64,000 bases of DNA from Mesorhizobium sp. 131-2-1 (GTDB taxonomy: Bacteria; Pseudomonadota; Alphaproteobacteria; Rhizobiales; Rhizobiaceae): positions 2,232,501 through 2,296,500 of the forward strand of contig NZ_AP023247.1 of the NCBI RefSeq assembly GCF_016756535.1, given 5' to 3'. Shown here piece by piece: positions 26,646-35,263 of the stretch (within the stretch, counting starts at the first letter, position 1; each line of letters opens with the position of its first letter). The notes under the pieces were generated by a model. It did no database searches and had not been told where the DNA came from. It saw only the letters and a list, made by a program, of their open reading frames with translations. The translations under genes and the position numbers were made by a program.

Positions 26646-26948
26646 TCCCGCAGGGAACTACACAGGCAGAATAATGCACCGCGAGGACCTTTCGCACAAG
26701 CTCTCGCAAGGAGCAGATCGCGGGCACAAAGTTCGCCGGTGCGCGATCTCCCGGGATGTCTCAACAACTTCGCGCGGAAGACTTGCCCAAAGGCATTGGC
26801 AAATTGCCGAAGTTTTTAATCATCTGAGGAAAACGCACGAGCGGGCGGCGCTGCAGAGGCTACACAACTGCCTCCGGTCCGCATCGCCGAGCCTGCCATT
26901 CTCGGCTCGGCTGACCTGAATCTCACCGCATCCGGCGCGCCGGCTCGA
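26646..26948. other. Intergenic region, nothing recognised
   Basis: This 303-bp gap between the membrane protein gene and the glycosyltransferase gene holds no convincing frame. A short hairpin (CGAGCC and GGCTCG around 26890) near the glycosyltransferase 3' end lacks a T-run. Confidence 0.35.
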
Positions 26949-27971
26949 TCAGGCTGCCAGCTTGCGCGTTGTTCCCAGCGCTTCCTCGACCGTGTCGAGG
27001 AACATCTCGGCGCAGGCCTTCCAGCTGTAGCGCATGGCGCGCTGGCGCGCTTCGGCGCGGTCGACGTGAAGCGCGGCAAGGGCTGCCTCGCGCAGGTCTT
27101 CCGACACCGCCCCGCCGACACCGTCGCCGACGATGTCGATCGGGCCCGTCACCGGATAGGCGGCGACGGGTGTGCCGCTGGCCAGCGCCTCGATGATGAC
27201 GTTGCCGAAGGTGTCGGTCCGGCTTGGAAAGACGAAGACGTCGGCCGAGGCGTAGATCTCGGCCAACTCGTCATTCGGCCGGTGGCCGAGGAAATGGGCG
27301 TTGGGATAGCGCGCCTTGAGCTTTGCCAGCTCCGGTCCCTCGCCGACGACGACCTTGCTGCCGGGCAAATCGAGGTCGAGGAAGGCGCCCAGGTTCTTCT
27401 CGATCGCGACGCGGCCAACGCAGAGGAAGACCGGGCCGGCGAACCCCATGTCCTTGCGCTTGTCCGGCCGGAAATGATCGGTGTCGACGCCGCGCGTCCA
27501 CGGCCTCAGCTTGTTGAAGCCGCGCCCGGCAAGGTCGTCGGCCAGCGATTGGGTGGCGACCAGCGTTCCCTGTCCGGAATTGTGGAAATCGCGCAGCCAG
27601 CGATAGGCCCAACTCTCCGGCACCGGCAGTCGGGCGCTGAGATACTCGGGAAAGCGTGTGTGATAGCTGGTGGTGAACGGGCGGCCGGTGTTTCGACAAT
27701 AGCGCCGGGCCATGAAGCCCAATGGGCCCTCGGTGACGATGTGGATGTGGTCGGCCTTCCGCTGATCGATCAGCCGCGCGACATTGCCGGGCGTCGTCAG
27801 CGCCAGCCGGATGTCTGGATAGGTCGGCAGCGGCAGGGTGCGGAAGATGTTCGGGGTCAGGAAATCCAGCTCGACGTCGAAGGCCTTCAGCGTTTCGGCG
27901 AGCCGCTCCAGCGTGTGGACGACGCCGTTGACTTGCGGGCTCCAGGCGTCGGTGACCATCAATATGCGCAT
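26949..27971 (-). CDS. Glycosyltransferase family 4 protein
   Basis: A 340-residue GT-B enzyme that transfers a sugar from a nucleotide donor. The N-terminal acceptor domain begins MRILMVTDAWSPQVNGVVHTL with the glycine-rich loop, and the donor domain contains the E-x7-E motif region FPSRTDTFGNVIIEALASGTPV. It most resembles the group of GT4 enzymes acting on diacylglycerol or phosphatidylinositol-type lipids (SqdX and MgtA-like), so glycolipid synthesis is possible. This is inferred from overall layout and not proved. No sugar-nucleotide or polysaccharide genes are adjacent; the upstream neighbour on the same strand is the histidine kinase, on the far side of a 207-bp gap. Confidence 0.85.
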   Translation of the reverse strand: MRILMVTDAWSPQVNGVVHTLERLAETLKAFDVELDFLTPNIFRTLPLPTYPDIRLALTTPGNVARLIDQRKADHIHIVTEGPLGFMARRYCRNTGRPFTTSYHTRFPEYLSARLPVPESWAYRWLRDFHNSGQGTLVATQSLADDLAGRGFNKLRPWTRGVDTDHFRPDKRKDMGFAGPVFLCVGRVAIEKNLGAFLDLDLPGSKVVVGEGPELAKLKARYPNAHFLGHRPNDELAEIYASADVFVFPSRTDTFGNVIIEALASGTPVAAYPVTGPIDIVGDGVGGAVSEDLREAALAALHVDRAEARQRAMRYSWKACAEMFLDTVEEALGTTRKLAA

Positions 27972-28178
27972 GGCGCCCCTTTGCCGGAAAGGTCGTCTTT
28001 TACCTTTGTGCGATGACGGAACGGCGACCAGGCGGCAGCCTGCGCCTCGCTCAAGCGCACCCTCAAGGGTACGGGCTCGAATGGGGGCGGCAGGGTCGAA
28101 TCAACTGTGGTCGCGCGCTTCATGCGCGCTCTTCACCATGGTTTCATGACGAGCGGATGAAGCCGTAGTTCTTTGGCG

Positions 28179-29594
28179 CTAGGCAGGAACCCTGATCACC
28201 GCGCGCAGGCCGCCGAGAGGACCGTCCTCCAGCGAGATGTCGCCGCCATGGCTGCGGGCGATGTCGCGAGCGATGGAGAGCCCAAGGCCGGTGCCGCTGG
28301 CGTCGAGATTGCGCGCCTCGTCGAGCCGCAGGAAGGGCTTGAACACCTCCTCGCGCTTTTCCGGCGGGATACCCGGCCCGTCGTCGTCGATGGTGACCAG
28401 AAGCGAGCCGCCTCTGTGGTCGGCGTTGATCGCCACGGTCTTCGCATAGCGGAAGGCATTGCCGATGACGTTGGACAGCAGCCGGGCGAAGGCGTTCGGC
28501 CGCACATGCACGTGCGGGTCGCCGACGAGCGTCGTCGACAGTTTGCATTTGCGCAGCGCGGCCTCTTCGCCGAGCTTCTGGAAATAGGCGTCGAGATCGA
28601 AACGGCCGGGGTCCTCCGACGCCTCGCCGCGGGCGAAGGCGAGATAGCCCTCGAGCATCGACTGCATGTCGTCGATATCCTGGTCCAGCGCCGCCTTGGT
28701 CTCGGCCTTGCCGCCGGCCAGCGCCAACTGCAGCTTGAAGCGGGTGAGGATGGTCCTGAGGTCATGGCTGACGCCGGTGAGCATGGCGGTGCGCTGCTCG
28801 ATCTGGCGCTCGATGCGCTCGCGCATCTGGATGAAGGCAAAGCCGGCGCGGCGGACCTCCTCGGCGCCGCGCGGTCGAAAATCGCGCGGCATCGGCCGGC
28901 CCTTGCCGAAGCTCTCGGCGGCCTCGGCAAGCGTCAGGATCGGCCGGATCTGGTTGCGCAGGAACGGGATCGCGATCATCAGCAGCACCCCTGAGGTGCC
29001 GACCATCCAGATCAGGAAGATGTGGGTGTTCGAGGCATAGGCCTGACTGCGGCGCACGAAGACGCGCAGCACCTTGCCCTCGAGCTGGACGCGGACCTCG
29101 ACGACGTTGGAGTTGCCGACCGTGTCGATCCAGAAGGGGCGGTTGATCTGCCTGGTGATCTCCGACGACAGGGCCGTGTCGAGAATGGAGAAGAACGGCT
29201 TCGGCCCGGGGGGCGGCAGCGGGTCGGGCGGCAGCAGATCCACTTTCAGCTGCATGCGGTCCTGGGCGATGCGGATGATGTTGGCGTAGTCGGCGTCGTG
29301 CGGATAGGTCTCCATCATGTCGATGATGGCGGCGATGTCGGCGATGGTCGCCTGCGACAGGCGCTGGGTTACCGTCTGCCAGTGGCGCTCCATGAAGACG
29401 AAGGCGACGACAGACTGCAAGAGGATCATCGGCGCGATAACGATGATCAGCGAGCGGGCGTAGAGCCGCTTCGGCATGTAGAGCGCGACCAGGCGCCAGA
29501 AGCGGTTCCAGGCGCGCGGCATCGCCTTCAGCAGGCGCGTCGCGCGACCGCTCAAGCCGTCATTTCCCGGCCTTTCCAGTTGCGAGGTCGCCAT
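28179..29594 (-). CDS. EnvZ-like sensor histidine kinase
   Basis: Inner-membrane sensor kinase of 471 residues. The first helix (LYARSLIIVIAPMILLQSVVAFVFM) is at about 44-68 and the second (HIFLIWMVGTSGVLLMIAIPFL) at 191-212, flanking a periplasmic domain of about 120 residues. A HAMP domain follows, then the phosphoacceptor H277 in GVSHDLRTILTRFKLQL, and the N, G1 and G2 boxes (SNVIGNAFRYA, DDDGPGIPP, GTGLGLSIARDI). The usual proline after HDLRT is an isoleucine, as is common in alphaproteobacterial EnvZ proteins. It lies 50 bp downstream of the response regulator gene and is the third gene of marR-ompR-envZ. Confidence 0.93.
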   Translation of the reverse strand: MATSQLERPGNDGLSGRATRLLKAMPRAWNRFWRLVALYMPKRLYARSLIIVIAPMILLQSVVAFVFMERHWQTVTQRLSQATIADIAAIIDMMETYPHDADYANIIRIAQDRMQLKVDLLPPDPLPPPGPKPFFSILDTALSSEITRQINRPFWIDTVGNSNVVEVRVQLEGKVLRVFVRRSQAYASNTHIFLIWMVGTSGVLLMIAIPFLRNQIRPILTLAEAAESFGKGRPMPRDFRPRGAEEVRRAGFAFIQMRERIERQIEQRTAMLTGVSHDLRTILTRFKLQLALAGGKAETKAALDQDIDDMQSMLEGYLAFARGEASEDPGRFDLDAYFQKLGEEAALRKCKLSTTLVGDPHVHVRPNAFARLLSNVIGNAFRYAKTVAINADHRGGSLLVTIDDDGPGIPPEKREEVFKPFLRLDEARNLDASGTGLGLSIARDIARSHGGDISLEDGPLGGLRAVIRVPA

Positions 29595-29644
29595 CCGCCC
29601 TTCCGCTCGTCAACGGCCATTCAGCAAAGGGCCTCACAAATATT

Positions 29645-30364
29645 CTATTCCACGCTGAGCCGATACCCAATACCGCGCACCGTTTGCAGCCAGACCGGGT
29701 TGGACGGATCGCGTTCGATCTTGCGGCGCAAGCGGTTGATCTGGACATCGATGGTGCGCTCGCCGACGTCGGACTCGTCGCCGACCAGTTCATGGCGCGG
29801 TATGGTCTCGCCGGCGCGCGCGGCGAAGATCGCCAGGATTTCCTGCTCGCGGTCGGTCAGCTTCAGCGCCTCGCCGCCACGCTTCAGCTCGCGTCTGGCG
29901 ATCTGGAAGGTATAGGGGCCGAACACAAGCTGCTCGACCTTGGGAGTCGCCACCGGGCCGCCACGGCGCAGGATGTTGTTGATGCGCAGGATCAGCTCGC
30001 GCGGGTCGAAGGGCTTCGGCAGATAATCATCGGCGCCAGCCTCCAGTCCGGTGATGCGGCTGTCGGTTTCGGACAGCGCCGTCAGCATGAGGATCGGAAC
30101 GTTCTTCTCTGCCCTGAGCGCCTTGGTGAGGTCGACACCGGTTTCGCCCGGCATCATCACGTCAAGCACGAGCAGGTCGAAATCGAGGCCGGCAAGCTTG
30201 CGCCGGGCCTCGCCGGAATTGCCGGCTACGGTGACGCGAAAGCCGTTTTCGGACAGGTATTGCTTGAGCAGGTTGCGGATACGGGTGTCGTCATCGACCA
30301 CAAGCAAATGCGGCGCGTCATCGTCCGGTGCTGTCGGATGATCAACCCTCTCAATGGTCTCCAT
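29645..30364 (-). CDS. OmpR-family response regulator
   Basis: A 239-residue regulator started at the ATG at 30362-30364, which gives METIERVDHP. The receiver domain has the acidic pocket VVDDD (22-26), phospho-acceptor D68 in LLVLDVMMPG, and K117 in LPKPF. The winged-helix output domain contains KLTDREQEILAIFAARAGETIPRHEL and ends VRGIGYRLSVE. It is the partner of the kinase just downstream. Its start lies inside the 3' end of the marR gene (14-bp overlap), so the three genes form one unit. Confidence 0.93.
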   Translation of the reverse strand: METIERVDHPTAPDDDAPHLLVVDDDTRIRNLLKQYLSENGFRVTVAGNSGEARRKLAGLDFDLLVLDVMMPGETGVDLTKALRAEKNVPILMLTALSETDSRITGLEAGADDYLPKPFDPRELILRINNILRRGGPVATPKVEQLVFGPYTFQIARRELKRGGEALKLTDREQEILAIFAARAGETIPRHELVGDESDVGERTIDVQINRLRRKIERDPSNPVWLQTVRGIGYRLSVE

Positions 30365-30884
30365 GGCTTTTCCCCGATATTTTCGCAGGCACAATGTCGA
30401 TCTGCGCTCTTAGTTCCGGATTGACCATCGCTTCGAGGAAACGTTCGATCGAGGCGCGGTCGGCGGCTCCGGAATCCTCCAATGCAGCACGGATGCGGCG
30501 TGACTGTGGCCGCGCCAGCGCCAATGCCAGGGCGCGACCCTTGGCGGTCGGGTAAAGTTCGCGCTGGCGGCGATCGCGCGGACCCTGCAACTGGACGATA
30601 TGGTCGGTGTCGATCAGCTGCTTGAGCACGCGCGCCAGGCTTTGCTTGGTGATCTTGAGCACGTCGAGCAATTCGGCGACCGTGAGCCCCGGCCTGCGGT
30701 TGACGAAATGCAGCACACGGTGATGGGCGCGGCCGAAGCCGTAGTCGGCCAGAATCTGGTCCGGATCGGAGGTGAAGTCGCGATAGGCGAAGAAAAGCAA
30801 TTCGATGATGGCGAAGTCGATGCCGTCCTCGTCGGTGATCGCGGTCCTGATCGGTTTCCCGGCGGCGTGGCTTTGATCCGTCAT
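30351..30884 (-). CDS. MarR family regulator heading the ompR-envZ operon
   Basis: A 177-residue winged-helix protein. The core reads ADYGFGRAHHRVLHFVNRRPGLTVAELLDVLKITKQSLARVLKQL followed by a wing with GPRDRRQRELYPTAKG. It begins with a stretch of about 25 extra residues. The 3' end overlaps the response regulator start, so the three genes are translated from the same message. An imperfect palindrome directly upstream (30906-30930) suggests that the protein represses its own operon. This MarR-OmpR-EnvZ order with ilvE divergent appears to be a rhizobial arrangement, but I recall it only loosely. Confidence 0.88.
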   Translation of the reverse strand: MTDQSHAAGKPIRTAITDEDGIDFAIIELLFFAYRDFTSDPDQILADYGFGRAHHRVLHFVNRRPGLTVAELLDVLKITKQSLARVLKQLIDTDHIVQLQGPRDRRQRELYPTAKGRALALALARPQSRRIRAALEDSGAADRASIERFLEAMVNPELRAQIDIVPAKISGKSHGDH

Positions 30885-30905
30885 CTTGTCTCCATGCGAA
30901 GGGGA

Positions 30906-30930
30906 ATTATGTCAGTACTATTGACGTAAT
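30906..30930. promoter_or_regulatory. Imperfect palindrome, candidate MarR operator
   Basis: Arms ATTATGTCA and TGACGTAAT match as inverse complements with one difference and a 7-bp spacer. It lies 21 bp upstream of the marR ATG and within the 233-bp gap to ilvE. Confidence 0.55.
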
Positions 30931-31117
30931 TTCCCGGCAATGGTAATTTCTGACAAGCTTTTCGGCGGATTGCGAACGAAAAGGCAAGGGGAGGCCGTTT
31001 TTCCGGAACTTCCTGAGTTTGCCATACATTTGATATCCGCCTACGCTTCCGGACACCGGCCGCGTGCCGCGGCTGATACGACAACGATGTGCGGACTTGC
31101 GTCCGCGGGAGGTTTGC

Positions 31118-32011
31118 ATGGCATCCGTTCCTTTCGACCAATTGGACGGCTTCATCTGGATGAACGGCGAGTTCGTCGCGTGGGCCGACGCCAAGATCCA
31201 TGTGCTGACCCATGGCCTGCACTATGCCAGCGCCGTGTTTGAGGGCGAGCGCGCCTATGGCGGCGAGATATTCAAGCTCACCGAGCACACCGAGCGCCTG
31301 CATGAATCGGCGCGTCTGCTCGGCTTCAAGATCCCCTATACGGTCGCCGAGCTCGATGACGCCTGCCGCACGCTGCTGAAGAAGCAGGGGTTCCAGGATG
31401 CTTATGTGCGCCCGATCGCCTGGCGCGGCAGCGAGCAGATGGGTGTTTCGGCGCAGAACAACCGCATCAACTGCGCCATCGCCATCTGGCAATGGCCGAG
31501 CTACTTCGATCCGGCGCAGAAACTGAAGGGCATCCGCCTCGACGTCGCCGAATGGCGCCGGCCCGATCCGCGCACCGCGCCGTCCAAGTCGAAGGCCGCC
31601 GGCCTCTACATGATCTGCACACTCTCCAAGCACGCCGCCGAGGCAAAGGGCTATGCCGACGCCATGATGCTCGACTGGCGCGGCCAGGTCGCCGAAGCGA
31701 CCGGCGCCAATATCTTCTTCGTCAAGGACGGCAAGATCCACACGCCGAAGCCCGACTGCTTCCTCGACGGCATCACCCGCCGCACCGTCATCGGCCTCGC
31801 CAAGGAGCGTGGTCTGGAGGTGATAGAGCGTGCCATCATGCCGGAAGAACTGGAAAGCTTCGAACAGTGCTTCCTCACTGGCACGGCTGCTGAAGTGACG
31901 CCGGTTTCGGAGATCGGTCCATACCGATTCGAGGTTGGCGAGATCGCCAAGACGCTGATGAATGACTATTCTGCTGCAGTGCAACCAAAGCAGGCGATCG
32001 CCGCAGAATAG
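31118..32011 (+). CDS. ilvE: Branched-chain amino acid aminotransferase
   Basis: PLP enzyme of fold type IV that makes leucine, isoleucine and valine from their 2-oxo acids with glutamate as donor. The ATG at 31118 follows GGGAGG and gives 297 residues. Family features are LTHGLHYASAVFEGERAYGG, the lysine-containing APSKSKAAGLYMICTLSKHAA, VAEATGANIFFV and FLTGTAAEVTPVSEIG. It is divergent from the marR operon and followed by a strong terminator. The frame is open 54 bp further up, but that part is not family-like. Confidence 0.95.
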   Translation: MASVPFDQLDGFIWMNGEFVAWADAKIHVLTHGLHYASAVFEGERAYGGEIFKLTEHTERLHESARLLGFKIPYTVAELDDACRTLLKKQGFQDAYVRPIAWRGSEQMGVSAQNNRINCAIAIWQWPSYFDPAQKLKGIRLDVAEWRRPDPRTAPSKSKAAGLYMICTLSKHAAEAKGYADAMMLDWRGQVAEATGANIFFVKDGKIHTPKPDCFLDGITRRTVIGLAKERGLEVIERAIMPEELESFEQCFLTGTAAEVTPVSEIGPYRFEVGEIAKTLMNDYSAAVQPKQAIAAE

Positions 32012-32037
32012 CGATAGTCACAGCTTTTTTGTCTTGC

Positions 32038-32067
32038 AGGGGCGGTTTTCGGGCCGCCCCTTTTATT
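32038..32067 (+). terminator. Terminator of ilvE
   Basis: Stem AGGGGCGG / CCGCCCCT with an 8-nt loop, followed by TTTATTT. Confidence 0.85.
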
Positions 32068-32157
32068 TAAGCCTCAGTGCATTTGACTTTCGAACAATTC
32101 AGCGTCTCATGATGGCGTCGGCCCCGGGAGGCTGACAGTCATGGAGGGACTGCTAAT

Positions 32158-32475
32158 ATGGACATGAACACGCTTCTTCCGATCATTGTTCAGGTGATTA
32201 CGGGTATCATCGGTGGTCAGGCAGTGGGCGCGGCGCTGAAGCAAGCGGCGTTGGGTCAGCTTCCCAAGATCCTGGGCGGAGCCATCGGCGGCGTCGGCGG
32301 CGCGGCGATCCTGGGCAGCCTGCTCGGCGGCGGCACGATCGATCCGGCAGCGGCGGCTGCGGCGGCAGGCGGACTGGGCAGCGCGTTGAATCTGCCGAAC
32401 ATCGTCGGCGGCGCCGGCGGCGGCGCCATCCTGACCGGCATCATCGGCGCGGTTCTGAACGCAATGAAGAAGTAG
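32158..32475 (+). CDS. Small glycine/alanine-rich membrane-associated protein
   Basis: A 105-residue protein with a strong ribosome binding site (GGAGGG) before the ATG at 32158. It is made of hydrophobic, glycine-rich stretches (IIVQVITGIIGGQAVGAALKQ, then GAIGGVGGAAILGSLLGGG, and a C-terminal IVGGAGGGAILTGIIGAVL) and ends with lysines. The repeated small residues suggest tightly packed membrane helices or a glycine-zipper peptide. I do not know the family. The gene stands between two terminators and so is a separate unit. Confidence 0.75.
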   Translation: MDMNTLLPIIVQVITGIIGGQAVGAALKQAALGQLPKILGGAIGGVGGAAILGSLLGGGTIDPAAAAAAAGGLGSALNLPNIVGGAGGGAILTGIIGAVLNAMKK

Positions 32476-32500
32476 CCACGAGGCCTCGGTCTTGTCACAT

Positions 32501-32522
32501 GGGCGGCTTCGGCCGCCCTTTT
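32501..32522 (+). terminator. Terminator after the glycine-rich protein gene
   Basis: Perfect 7-bp stem GGGCGGC / GCCGCCC closed by a UUCG tetraloop and followed by TTTTC, starting 26 bp after the stop codon. Confidence 0.85.
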
Positions 32523-32608
32523 CGTTTTCGGCCCCCAGCATTGCCGCCGGCGGTGGACGCCGTTGGCCTCAGCCTCTACATCGGGGAGGACACAGCGAAA
32601 GGACGATC

Positions 32609-33250
32609 ATGGGTCAGCTCAACGCCGGCATCGTGCCGGTCACGCCCTTCCAGCAGAACTGTACGATCCTGTTCGACATGGACGACAGGCAAGGCGTGGT
32701 CGTCGATCCCGGCGGCGACATCGATAGGGTGCTGGCGGTGCTGAAGGACAATGACATCAGGGCCGGCGCGATCTGGATCACCCATGGCCATATCGACCAT
32801 GCCGGCGGCGCGATGGAGTTGAAGGAAGCGCTCGGCGTCGACATCATCGGCCCGCACGAGGCCGACCGGCCGCTGCTCGCCAATCTCGAAAACCAGGCCA
32901 AGCGCTTCGGCATCACCGATAGCGTGCGCAACTGCGTGCCGGACCGCTTCCTCACCGAGGGCGAGACGGTCTCGTTCGGGGAGCACACGTTCGAGGTCCT
33001 GCATTGCCCCGGCCATGCGCCGGGCCATGTCGTCTACTACAACCGCGCGGCCAAGTTCGCCCATGTCGGCGACGTCCTGTTTCGCGGCTCGGTCGGGCGC
33101 ACCGACCTGCCCGGCGGCGACCACGCCGCGCTGATCGCCTCGATCAAGGAGAAGCTCCTGCCGCTCGGCGACGACATCGGCTTCATCTGCGGCCACGGCC
33201 CCGGCGGCCGCTTCGGCGAGGAGCGTCGGACCAACCCGTTCCTGACCTGA
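32609..33250 (+). CDS. MBL-fold metallo-hydrolase, glyoxalase II-like (YcbL type)
   Basis: A 213-residue enzyme starting at the ATG at 32609 (MGQLNAGIVPVTPFQQNC). The metal-binding motif THGHIDHAGG is complete, and further ligands appear in CPGHAPGHVV, HVGDVLFRGSVGRTDLPGGD and ICGHGPGGRFGEE. The length and the GSVGRTDLPGGD loop fit the short type II glyoxalase/YcbL group, which hydrolyses thioesters such as S-lactoylglutathione. A broader hydrolase role is possible. The gene ends at a bidirectional terminator. Confidence 0.9.
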   Translation: MGQLNAGIVPVTPFQQNCTILFDMDDRQGVVVDPGGDIDRVLAVLKDNDIRAGAIWITHGHIDHAGGAMELKEALGVDIIGPHEADRPLLANLENQAKRFGITDSVRNCVPDRFLTEGETVSFGEHTFEVLHCPGHAPGHVVYYNRAAKFAHVGDVLFRGSVGRTDLPGGDHAALIASIKEKLLPLGDDIGFICGHGPGGRFGEERRTNPFLT

Positions 33251-33297
33251 ATCTCAACACACCCCGCACCGGGCAACGGACCGGAAATCGGCTCAAA

Positions 33298-33332
33298 ACA
33301 AAAAGCGCTGGCCTTGCGGTCAGCGCTTTTTG
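33298..33332. terminator. Bidirectional terminator between the MBL hydrolase and BA14K genes
   Basis: Stem AAAAAGCGCTG / CAGCGCTTTTT with extra pairing around a short loop. A- and T-runs on both sides let it stop transcription from either strand. Confidence 0.85.
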
Positions 33333-33349
33333 TTTGGGGCAGGGAAGCC

Positions 33350-33778
33350 CTAGTTAGCGACGCAGAAGTGCTGCTCGCCATCATTGCCGGTGAAGGTGCC
33401 GGTGCGGGAATTGAAGGTGCGATAGCGGTCCGAGCAGTATTCATACCAGTCGCGCGTCCACGGCTCGGCGTAGCGGTCGGCATAGACGACGCGTGGCTGC
33501 GCATAATAGCGGCGAACCGGAGCCGGCCGCACATAGCGGTAGTCATAGTCGTCGTAGCCTGGCTCGTAATAGCTGTTGTAGCGGGGCTGCGGGTTGCTCA
33601 GCGCACCGGCGATCAGGGCGCCAGCCGCAAGGCCGACAACGCCGGCGGCGAGGGCGTCGCCATGGTCATGATGATGACGGCGCCAACGCCAGTCATCGGC
33701 ATGGGCCGCCGGCAGGGAAGCCAATGTGGTCGCGGCGATGCCCGCGGACAGAATGGCGGTCTTGAGAATTCGGTTCAT
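33350..33778 (-). CDS. BA14K family secreted protein
   Basis: A 142-residue exported protein. The signal peptide is about residues 1-27 (ending LPAAHA). A histidine/arginine-rich segment and a hydrophobic glycine-alanine stretch (ALAAGVVGLAAGALIAGAL) follow. The C-terminal WTRDWYEYCSDRYRTFNSRTG and the ending FTGNDGEQHFC form the BA14K domain with its two cysteines. The Brucella BA14K protein is an immunogen with lectin-like properties, important for lipopolysaccharide integrity. The gene is convergent with the MBL hydrolase gene. Confidence 0.88.
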   Translation of the reverse strand: MNRILKTAILSAGIAATTLASLPAAHADDWRWRRHHHDHGDALAAGVVGLAAGALIAGALSNPQPRYNSYYEPGYDDYDYRYVRPAPVRRYYAQPRVVYADRYAEPWTRDWYEYCSDRYRTFNSRTGTFTGNDGEQHFCVAN

Positions 33779-33973
33779 CGTTGGTCTCCTTCACGCCGGC
33801 CCGTGTATTTCGGGGGGATACGAACCGGCTTTAGCGAAGGTTAATAAAAGACCGTGGCTGAACGGAGGCTGAACGGAATTCGACCCGACAGGTCGATTGC
33901 AGGCGGCAAAATCATAGGCTCGGCGAGAGCGTACTCGCCTCATCAGCCTCCGTCAGATCTGTCTTCGACCGGC

Positions 33974-34186
33974 CTAGCCGATCGACAGGTTGACGGCCTT
34001 CGGACCCTTGCCGCGCTTATCCGGCTCGGTGTCGAATGTCACTTTCTGCCCATCCTCAAGACCGGGAAGACCCGACGCCTGCACGGCCGAAATATGGACG
34101 AAGACATCCTTCGCGCCATCGTCCGGCGTGATGAAGCCGAAGCCTTTGGCATGATTGAAGAACTTGACGGTGCCGGTCTGCGGCAT
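33974..34186 (-). CDS. Cold-shock protein (CspA family), copy 1
   Basis: A 70-residue nucleic-acid chaperone started at the ATG at 34184-34186, with GGAG in place upstream. RNP1 (KGFGFI) and RNP2 (VFVHIS) are intact. It is about 75 percent identical by eye to the second copy 350 bp upstream on the same strand. The 350-bp gap between them holds no gene, but carries the terminator of copy 2 and a stem-loop (34217-34238) that is also found in front of copy 2. Confidence 0.95.
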   Translation of the reverse strand: MPQTGTVKFFNHAKGFGFITPDDGAKDVFVHISAVQASGLPGLEDGQKVTFDTEPDKRGKGPKAVNLSIG

Positions 34187-34216
34187 GGGAAGCTCCTTTG
34201 ATCCCATAAAGTCAGT

Positions 34217-34238
34217 CTCGGGCCGGCAAATGCCCGAG
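34217..34238 (-). promoter_or_regulatory. Stem-loop in front of csp copy 1
   Basis: Perfect 7-bp arms CTCGGGC / GCCCGAG with an 8-nt loop, 31 bp upstream of the start codon. It shares the 12-bp core GCAAATGCCCGA and a nearby GGAA-TTT with the region at 34931-34950 before the other cold-shock gene. Confidence 0.5.
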
Positions 34239-34421
34239 TGGAAATTTGTCCTTTATTTTAGCGCTATCGGCAAGAGAAAGTTTTTGCGCCGGGCGGCAGG
34301 CATCTATGGGGCGCTTTGCGTCCGTGGCGCTTTGCGCGCTGCGATTTGAATTATTGTTTTGGTGCAGGCTGTTAGCTCAAGTGCGCGGCACCCTTTGGAT
34401 GCCTTGCGTCAGGCATGGAAA

Positions 34422-34447
34422 AGGCGCGACGGTAACCCGTCGCGCCT
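34422..34447 (-). terminator. Terminator of csp copy 2
   Basis: An 11-bp stem AGGCGCGACGG / CCGTCGCGCCT with a 4-nt loop, followed on the minus strand by TTTTCC. It lies 90 bp downstream of the second cold-shock gene. Confidence 0.8.
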
Positions 34448-34536
34448 CGGAGAATTCAGCTCCGGCTCGGAAGCCGGTTCACGACCTTCGCAGCGCCCAT
34501 CGCTCCTCCGCGCGGGCCGATGCTTAGGCCAACCGA

Positions 34537-34749
34537 TCAGGCGGCGCGGAGATTGACCGCCTTCGGACCCTTGCCCATGCGGTCGGGCTCGACGTCGAAG
34601 GTGACCTTCTGGCCATCGACCAGCGTGCGCAGGCCCGAAGCCTCGATCGCCGAGATGTGGACGAACACATCCTTGGCGCCGCCGTCAGGCGTGATGAAGC
34701 CGAAGCCTTTGGTGGCGTTGAAGAACTTTACGGTGCCGGTCTGGGCCAT
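34537..34749 (-). CDS. Cold-shock protein (CspA family), copy 2
   Basis: A 70-residue protein beginning [19 protein letters not shown], with RNP1 and RNP2 motifs intact. It is nearly the same as copy 1, and the two lie head to tail. It is a separate unit with its own terminator. The related stem-loop element lies about 180 bp upstream, so this gene may have a long 5' leader, as is usual for cold-induced csp genes. Confidence 0.95.
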   Translation of the reverse strand: MAQTGTVKFFNATKGFGFITPDGGAKDVFVHISAIEASGLRTLVDGQKVTFDVEPDRMGKGPKAVNLRAA

Positions 34750-35263
34750 TGGGGGAAACTCCTCTCACCCGTGTCAGTCTTAATATGGTTTGCCCGCCGC
34801 TGGCGCCTTGGGCATGTCCCGGTGGTTGCTTCGGCAGTCATGCATTGGCGCATGGTCAAACCCCCCGCCGAAAAACGGGGCCGTCAGAGATTCACATTAT
34901 CGGGGAAAGGTCGTCCAAAACGTTCCGCTCTCCGGGTCGCAAATGCCCGAACACGGAATTTATCGCACGGAAACGTGATGGTTGCAAGACAGCGCCGCGG
35001 GTGGGCCCGATGGGCGCACCCGACGCAGCGCCTCGATAGACCCGGCCCCATGCCCGGTCATCGGCCAGAGCCCGGCCACGCATGGTCCAGCGGCCTCTGC
35101 CGTATGGCTGGACAGCGCCTGCGGCAGCGCCATGTCGTCCGCAAACGGGGGTTGCATTTGTCAGAGGAATGGCGAGGATCGGCAGGCGCGTTTTGCGCGG
35201 GAGCGGGGTCCATTGCACTCTGATTTGCGCATGATCTTCGGAGCCATGCGCCGGGAGGTTTTC
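34750..35263. other. Intergenic region upstream of csp copy 2 and the Kazal lipoprotein gene
   Basis: These 514 bp lie between two divergent genes. They include the conserved csp stem-loop element at 34931-34950 and a weak hairpin near 34999-35021. I see no convincing gene; open frames here lack family features and ribosome binding sites. Confidence 0.35.

Noticed and set aside
26889..26915. Terminator after the glycosyltransferase gene
   Set aside because: The short CGAGCC/GGCTCG stem has no T-run on either side.
34418..34450. Small regulatory RNA between the cold-shock genes
   Set aside because: The prominent hairpin is followed by a T-run on the minus strand and is simply the terminator of the upstream cold-shock gene.
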